A stretch of DNA of 64,000 nucleotides from Gammaproteobacteria bacterium. GTDB lineage: Bacteria > Pseudomonadota > Gammaproteobacteria > GCA-001735895. Both the position numbers and the translations under genes were made by a program. Position 1 is the first letter of the stretch. The number at the start of each line of letters is the position of its first letter. The stretch spans positions 1 through 64,000 of the forward strand of contig JAJDOF010000102.1 in assembly GCA_022340305.1 (NCBI GenBank). Direction: 5' to 3'. Below the pieces are notes generated by a model. That model saw nothing but the letters and a program-made list of their open reading frames with translations. It did not search any database and was not told where the DNA came from. This document shows positions 58,521 to 64,000 of the stretch, piece after piece.

Positions 58521-60213
58521 CCTGTTACCTCCCGCACTGATCCTGCTGGCCGGCGCCCTGTTGGTGGGACCGCTACGTGGTCACTGGCGTTCGGCGGCAG
58601 TGCTGCTCACGCCTCTGGTTACTTTATGGGCTGTCTGGCAGGTTCCAGATGGTGTCTCCCTGTCCCTGCCCTTTCTTGGCTACCAGATTGAACCGCTCGA
58701 AGGCAGTGCGCTGCGACGCCTGTTCGCAACCATCTTTGCCCTGATGGCCTTCGTCGGTGGCCTCTACGCGTTCCGCCAGGCACGCTGGTATGAACTCGCT
58801 GCGGGTTACGCTTATGCCGCCGGCGCCATTGGCGTCTGTTTTGCCGGCGACCTGATCACACTTTTCCTGTTCTGGGAATTGATGGCACTGTTCTCTACTA
58901 TTATCGTCTGGTGCGGTGGGACGCCAGGTGCCCGGGCGGCAGGTATCCGTTATGCGATCATGCATTTGCTCGGTGGTGTCATTCTCAAGGTGGGCATAGA
59001 AGGCGTATACGTGCACACCGGCTCGCTGGATATACAGCCGATGCTCGCCACCAATTTTGATACCTGGATGATTCTGATCGGCATTTTGATCAACGCTGCC
59101 GCGCCGCCACTGTCCGCCTGGCTGGCCGACGCTTATCCCGAGTCCAGCCCGACAGGTTCGGTATTCCTGTCCGCATTCACCACCAAGACAGCGGTACTTG
59201 CGCTGATTCTGCTGTTTCCCGGGGAACCGGTACTGATCTGGATCGGTATTTACATGATCATGTACGGCATCATTTATGCCTTGTTGGAAAACGATGCACG
59301 GCGCATTCTCGCCTATTCCATCGTCAACCAGGTCGGCTTCATGGTGTGCGCCATCGGCATTGGTTCACAGCTGGCGCTCAATGGTGCAGCCGCGCATGCT
59401 TTCGCCCATATCGTCTACAAGGCATTGCTGTTCATGAGCGCCGGCGTCGTGGTGTATCGTACCGGCAAGCGCAAATGCACGGATCTCGGCGGCTTGTTCC
59501 GAACCATGCCACTGACTACCGTCTGCGGCATTATCGGGGCCTTATCCATATCCAGCTTCCCGCTGACTTCGGGCTTCACCACCAAGACCATGATTTCGCA
59601 GGCAGCCGCTGACGGGGGCCTGGTTACCGTTTACTTCCTGCTTGCCGCCGCCTCGGCGGGCGTATTTCTGCACGCCGGAATCAAATTCCCCTGGTTTGTA
59701 TTCTTCCAGAAAGACTCGGGGCTGCGTCCCAAAGACGCGCCCTGGAACATGGGTGTCGCCATGGTTATTTTTGCCGCTATCTGCCTTTGGCTCGGCATTT
59801 TTCCGGAGACCCTCTATCAGTTTCTGCCTTACCCGGTCGACTACATCCCCTATACCGCCGGGAAAGTTGTTTTCTACCTGCAATTGCTTCTGTTTTCGGG
59901 CCTCGCATTTTTCCTGCTGCTGCCGATGATGAAGCGAACGCTCACCATCAGCCTGGACATGGACTGGCTATGGCGGGTATTCGCCCTGCGTATTGGATCT
60001 GCACTTTATAACGCTCTAGGGTCTGCAGGCGGTATGCTCGAAGATGCATCACTCAAAAAGCTGACCCAGCTTGCGGCCGTCGGACGACGTTATTTGGGCG
60101 TGGGCAAAAGCGAGGCATCGCGTGGACTGTTTGCCAGAACCTGGCCAATCGGCACCACAACCCTGTGGATTGCGGTATTGTTGACTGCCTACCTGCTGGT
60201 TTATTTCTTATGA
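58513..60213 (+). CDS. Proton-translocating MrpD-like subunit, third copy
   Basis: AAPPLSAWLADAYPESSPTGSVFLSAFTTKTAVLAL; ARRILAYSIVNQVGFMVCAIG. Confidence 0.9.
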   Translation: MIDLLPPALILLAGALLVGPLRGHWRSAAVLLTPLVTLWAVWQVPDGVSLSLPFLGYQIEPLEGSALRRLFATIFALMAFVGGLYAFRQARWYELAAGYAYAAGAIGVCFAGDLITLFLFWELMALFSTIIVWCGGTPGARAAGIRYAIMHLLGGVILKVGIEGVYVHTGSLDIQPMLATNFDTWMILIGILINAAAPPLSAWLADAYPESSPTGSVFLSAFTTKTAVLALILLFPGEPVLIWIGIYMIMYGIIYALLENDARRILAYSIVNQVGFMVCAIGIGSQLALNGAAAHAFAHIVYKALLFMSAGVVVYRTGKRKCTDLGGLFRTMPLTTVCGIIGALSISSFPLTSGFTTKTMISQAAADGGLVTVYFLLAAASAGVFLHAGIKFPWFVFFQKDSGLRPKDAPWNMGVAMVIFAAICLWLGIFPETLYQFLPYPVDYIPYTAGKVVFYLQLLLFSGLAFFLLLPMMKRTLTISLDMDWLWRVFALRIGSALYNALGSAGGMLEDASLKKLTQLAAVGRRYLGVGKSEASRGLFARTWPIGTTTLWIAVLLTAYLLVYFL

Positions 60214-60352
60214 CCCCTTGAGCATTTAGCGGACAGGCTCGCTGGATAGCCGTTGATACTGGCAGATATCCCGGTACCAATATCACACAATAAGTCAAAA
60301 ATATTCGAAGTAACTTGTACAATAGATCGAACTTTACGAACAACCTCAGCGC

Positions 60353-61243
60353 ATGATCAATTACAAGCACCTGCATTATTTCTGGGCGGTGGCCAAACAG
60401 GGTGGCGTTGCCAGGGCGAGTGAGCACTTGCATCTAACCCCACAGACTATCAGCGGCCAGATCAGCCTGTTGGAAGAAAGCCTGGGAGAGGCGCTGTTCA
60501 ACAAGGTGGGACGCAACCTTGAGCTGACCGAGACGGGCCGACTGGTATTGAGTTATGCCGATGAAATCTTTTCGCTGGGTGGGGAACTTGAGGATACGGT
60601 GCGTAATCTGCCTTCTGGCAGGCCGCTGGTGTTCAAGGTCGGCATTGCCGACGTAGTGCCAAAAACTATCGCCTACCGTCTACTGGCGCCAGCGCTGCAA
60701 CTGCAGGATACGGTTCGCATCATCTGTAAGGAAAACAGCCTCGAAAGTTTACTCGCGGAACTGGCCCTGCATCGAATCGATATGGTATTAGCCGACAGCC
60801 CTATTCCTTCGAGCCTCAATATTCGCGGTTTCAGTCATTCGCTCGGCGATTGCGGTATCAGCTTCCTGGCCAAACCGGAACTCGCGCGCAACCTGGACGG
60901 GGAATTCCCGCACAGTCTGAACGGTGCCCCACTGCTGTTACCCAGTGATATCAATCAAATGCAAGGGCGAATCCTGCACTGGCTGGACAGCTTGCATATA
61001 CACCCTAAAATCGTCGGTGAATTTGACGATAGCGCGCTGATGAAAGCCTTCGGCCAGGCGGGTAGCGGAATATTCGTTTCACCCTCGGCAATCGCCCGCG
61101 AGAACATGAAACAATACGGCGTGAACCTGATCGGTAGCACCGAAGACCTGCGCGAACATTTTTACGCCATTTCGGTAGAACGTAAAATTTCACACCCTGC
61201 CGTGGCCGCAATTACCGAAACTGCCCGGGAATGGTTAAAATGA
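60353..61243 (+). CDS. nhaR: LysR-family regulator NhaR
   Basis: MINYKHLHYFWAVAKQGGVARASEHLHLTPQTISGQISLLEESLGEALF; next to a cation antiporter operon. Confidence 0.9.
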   Translation: MINYKHLHYFWAVAKQGGVARASEHLHLTPQTISGQISLLEESLGEALFNKVGRNLELTETGRLVLSYADEIFSLGGELEDTVRNLPSGRPLVFKVGIADVVPKTIAYRLLAPALQLQDTVRIICKENSLESLLAELALHRIDMVLADSPIPSSLNIRGFSHSLGDCGISFLAKPELARNLDGEFPHSLNGAPLLLPSDINQMQGRILHWLDSLHIHPKIVGEFDDSALMKAFGQAGSGIFVSPSAIARENMKQYGVNLIGSTEDLREHFYAISVERKISHPAVAAITETAREWLK

Positions 61244-61303
61244 CGACATATACCAGTACAGCGATATTTATGGGCGAGCATTTCAATTGGACAGAGTGGA
61301 CTT

Positions 61304-62092
61304 ATGAGTGATTCAGATAAGCAGGAATACGACGACAACTTGATGGAATTGCTCGAAGCCCTGTGGGGTGAGGGCTTCATGTCTCCCGGCGGAACAGACG
61401 AGGTTGATCGCTACCTGCAGGGCATCGACCTGAATGGGCAATCGGTGCTCGATATTGGCTGTGGGCTCGGTGGTGTCGACCTCCACTTGCTGCGCCGGCA
61501 CGGCGCGGCGCGAGTGGTCGGCATCGATGTCGACGCGGCACTGATCCTGCGCTGCGATCAACTTGCCGAAAAGTATCAGGCCACTGAGCAACTGCAATTT
61601 AGCTGTGTCGAACCGGGACCGCTGGCGTTAGACCCGGCAAGCTTCGGTATCGTCACCAGCAAGGACTCGATTATCCACATCGAAGACAAGTACGCGCTTG
61701 CCCGTGACGTCTTCCGGGTTCTCGAACCCGGGGGCTGGTTCGTTGCCAGCGACTGGCTGGCCGGTTACGAGGATCAGCCTTCCACACAGATGCAGGCCTA
61801 TATCGATGCGGAGGGCCTCGATTTCAGACTCGCCTCCGCCACCACCTATGTACAGGCGCTGCAGGCCGCCGGCTTTGTCGATATCGACATCGTCGATCGA
61901 CATGAATGGTATCAACAGCAGGCCCGCGTCGAGCGTGCGCAACTGGCAGGCGTGCTTAGTGACGGGCTCGCATCGAAGCTGGGCCGGGAATTCCTCGAGC
62001 GTGAGATCGACGTCTGGGACAAGATGATCATTGCCATCGACCAGGGTCAGTTGCGACCCACGCATCTGCGCGGCCGAAAACCAGCCGGGTAA
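61304..62092 (+). CDS. Class I SAM-dependent methyltransferase
   Basis: [53 protein letters not shown]. Confidence 0.88.
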   Translation: MSDSDKQEYDDNLMELLEALWGEGFMSPGGTDEVDRYLQGIDLNGQSVLDIGCGLGGVDLHLLRRHGAARVVGIDVDAALILRCDQLAEKYQATEQLQFSCVEPGPLALDPASFGIVTSKDSIIHIEDKYALARDVFRVLEPGGWFVASDWLAGYEDQPSTQMQAYIDAEGLDFRLASATTYVQALQAAGFVDIDIVDRHEWYQQQARVERAQLAGVLSDGLASKLGREFLEREIDVWDKMIIAIDQGQLRPTHLRGRKPAG

Positions 62093-62138
62093 AATCAGCC
62101 CAGTAGCCCAACCTAACCAAGCCAGGCGGATCTAAATC

Positions 62139-62753
62139 ATGTCACAGGAACAGTCTCCATTTGAAAGAGCGCGCAAGCTGATCGACGACGCCAATAGCGC
62201 CGACCCCAACCAGGTCAGCGCCGATGGGCGCGAATGGCCCAAGGAATTGCTTTATTCCGAGCGCATGTCCGAGATGCTGGATCGCTTTAAACCAGAGGCC
62301 GACCAGGTGATGAAACTTGCGATTCGGGCACAGCACATCGAGCGCTGGAAGTCACCGCGCAAGGCCTATCCCGAGGGTCGCATCGGTTACCTGAAATGGC
62401 GCAAGGATCTTTACAAGATCCAGGCCTCCCGGGCAGCAGAATTGATGGCGCAAGCCGGTTACGATAAAGTCGAATGCGCTCGCGCATGGCAGGCAGTGGC
62501 CAAGAAAAACATCAAGGGTAATTCCGATACCCAGTTACTGGAAGACGTGACCGACCTGGTGTTCATGGAGCACTACATGCTGGAATTTGTCGACAAGCAT
62601 CCGGAGTACGACGAGGAAAAGTGGATCGAGATAATCCGCAAAACCTGGAACAAGATGTCTGCCGCTGCGCAGCAGTTTGCCTTGTCTGGCGCGGTGATAT
62701 TACCGCCAACGCTGGCGCCGCTGATCCACAAGTCGGTCACCGGCGGTGACTGA
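62139..62753 (+). CDS. DUF4202 domain protein
   Basis: IRAQHIERWKSPRKAYPEGRIGYLKWRKDLYKIQA; LVFMEHYMLEFVDKHPEYDEEKWIEIIRKTW. Confidence 0.82.
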   Translation: MSQEQSPFERARKLIDDANSADPNQVSADGREWPKELLYSERMSEMLDRFKPEADQVMKLAIRAQHIERWKSPRKAYPEGRIGYLKWRKDLYKIQASRAAELMAQAGYDKVECARAWQAVAKKNIKGNSDTQLLEDVTDLVFMEHYMLEFVDKHPEYDEEKWIEIIRKTWNKMSAAAQQFALSGAVILPPTLAPLIHKSVTGGD

Positions 62754-62829
62754 GTTTCGAACCAGAATAAATGCCGTGGAATGATATACGCTGGTAATCC
62801 TGCGAGCTCAGGAGTCGACTGAACAAGGA

Positions 62830-62858
62830 TGTTGCCGGGTGAGAGGCACCCGGCAACA
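62830..62858 (-). terminator. Hairpin terminator candidate of the AGCS symporter gene
   Basis: TGTTGCCGGGTG-AGAGG-CACCCGGCAACA, perfect 12-bp stem just past the stop codon. Confidence 0.7.
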
Positions 62859-62870
62859 CTGCGTTACTGC

Positions 62871-63998
62871 TTACTTGAACTTCTTGATTTCACCCGACTC
62901 GAGTCGAGCGAGGTAGCTGGTCAGCTCACGTTTGACGATGGGCATCAGGCAGTAGAGTCCAGTGATGTTGACAACCGCCATGGCAAAAATAGCCGCATCG
63001 GAGAAATCGATGACCGGGCCAAGATTGGCAGCAGCGCCAATTACCACGAAGATGCAGAAAATCACCTTGAAGACTACTTCCGTGGTCTTGCCTTCGCCGA
63101 ACAGGTAAGTCCAGGCCTTGAGACCGTAGTAAGACCACGAGATCATCGTCGAGAACGCGAACAGTATTACCGCGATCGCAAGGACATAGGGGAACCAGCT
63201 GAAGGCACTTTCGAAAGCGGCCGAGGTCAGGCCCACACCGGAAGCGCCGGTTACGGTCACGATTCGACCACCTTCGGTCAGGTAATTACCGGTTGCGGGA
63301 TCGATCGACAACTGGCCGGTAATGATAATGACCAGTGCGGTCATGGTGCAGATTACGACGGTATCGATAAACGGTTCGAGCAGGGAGACGAAGCCCTCGG
63401 TGATGGGTTCCTTGGTGCGTACCGCCGAGTGGGCGATAGCTGCAGAGCCGACGCCCGCCTCGTTGGAAAATGCGGCCCGCTTGAAGCCCTGGATCAAGGC
63501 ACCAACCATACCGCCGGCTACACCCAGCCCGGTGAAAGCGCCGGCGAAGATCTGGCCAAAAGCCCAGCCAATCTGATCCGCATTTACCAGCAGGATAATG
63601 ATGGCCGCACCGACATACATGACACCCATGAACGGAACCACCTTCTCGGTAACTTTAGCGATGGACTTCAAACCACCGACGATGACGGCGAATACCACGA
63701 GGGCGAATACCACCCCGGTAATCCAGCCAGGGAAGTCGCCTAGAATTCCGGAGATTTGTTGATGCGCCTGGTTGGCCTGAAACATGTTGCCGCCACCGAG
63801 TGCACCGAGAATACAGAAAATCGAAAACAGGATGGCGAGGAAACGACCGCCAGGCAAGCCGCGCTCGGCGAATCCCTTGGTCAGGTAGTACATCGGACCA
63901 CCAGAGACGGTGCCGTCAGCGTACTCATTACGATATTTCACCCCGAGCGTACACTCGGTGAACTTGGAGGCCATGCCCATCAAGCCGGCAAGAATCAT
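62871..63998 (-). CDS. AGCS-family sodium:alanine/amino-acid symporter (5' end truncated by window)
   Basis: [35 protein letters not shown] reaches the window edge. Confidence 0.93.
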   Translation of the reverse strand: MILAGLMGMASKFTECTLGVKYRNEYADGTVSGGPMYYLTKGFAERGLPGGRFLAILFSIFCILGALGGGNMFQANQAHQQISGILGDFPGWITGVVFALVVFAVIVGGLKSIAKVTEKVVPFMGVMYVGAAIIILLVNADQIGWAFGQIFAGAFTGLGVAGGMVGALIQGFKRAAFSNEAGVGSAAIAHSAVRTKEPITEGFVSLLEPFIDTVVICTMTALVIIITGQLSIDPATGNYLTEGGRIVTVTGASGVGLTSAAFESAFSWFPYVLAIAVILFAFSTMISWSYYGLKAWTYLFGEGKTTEVVFKVIFCIFVVIGAAANLGPVIDFSDAAIFAMAVVNITGLYCLMPIVKRELTSYLARLESGEIKKFK

Positions 63999-64000
63999 CC

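Noticed and set aside
62829-63743. 304-aa plus-strand ORF
   Set aside because: Antisense shadow of the AGCS symporter gene; no recognisable domain.
1-64000. CRISPR arrays, prophage, transposases, tRNA or rRNA genes
   Set aside because: None recognised by eye. A tRNAscan/CRISPR-finder/IS search would be needed to exclude cryptic cases.

Overview
This 64 kb window is a gene-dense chromosomal segment, probably gammaproteobacterial (NQR, HspQ, FolX/FolM, NhaR, DUF3301). I recognised no rRNA, tRNA, CRISPR array, phage or transposase. About 60 protein genes can be supported, mostly metabolic and transport functions. Sodium and cation bioenergetics recur: (i) a complete nqrABCDEF operon in divergent form, with a 46-aa NqrM-like ORF absent from the supplied track and a coupled CBS gene; (ii) a DUF1538-DUF1538-PII-like-CBS operon; (iii) a multisubunit Mrp/Mbh-type antiporter operon in E-F-G-(MbhD/E+B)-C-D-D'-X-D'' order, next to nhaR; (iv) a CPA2 antiporter and an AGCS Na+:amino-acid symporter. 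The most notable observation is that NqrB lacks the FMN-attachment Thr (SGAT replaced by AGSN), while NqrC keeps SGATRT. Other items of interest are an amidoligase/glutamine-amidotransferase/YqaA operon divergent from a Rieske-glutamate synthase fusion, a TetR-operator-trpBA unit, a folX-folM-folE cluster, and two long imperfect palindromes (38066-38244 and 8712-8854). All family assignments come from reading the sequence and from memory; no database search was run.
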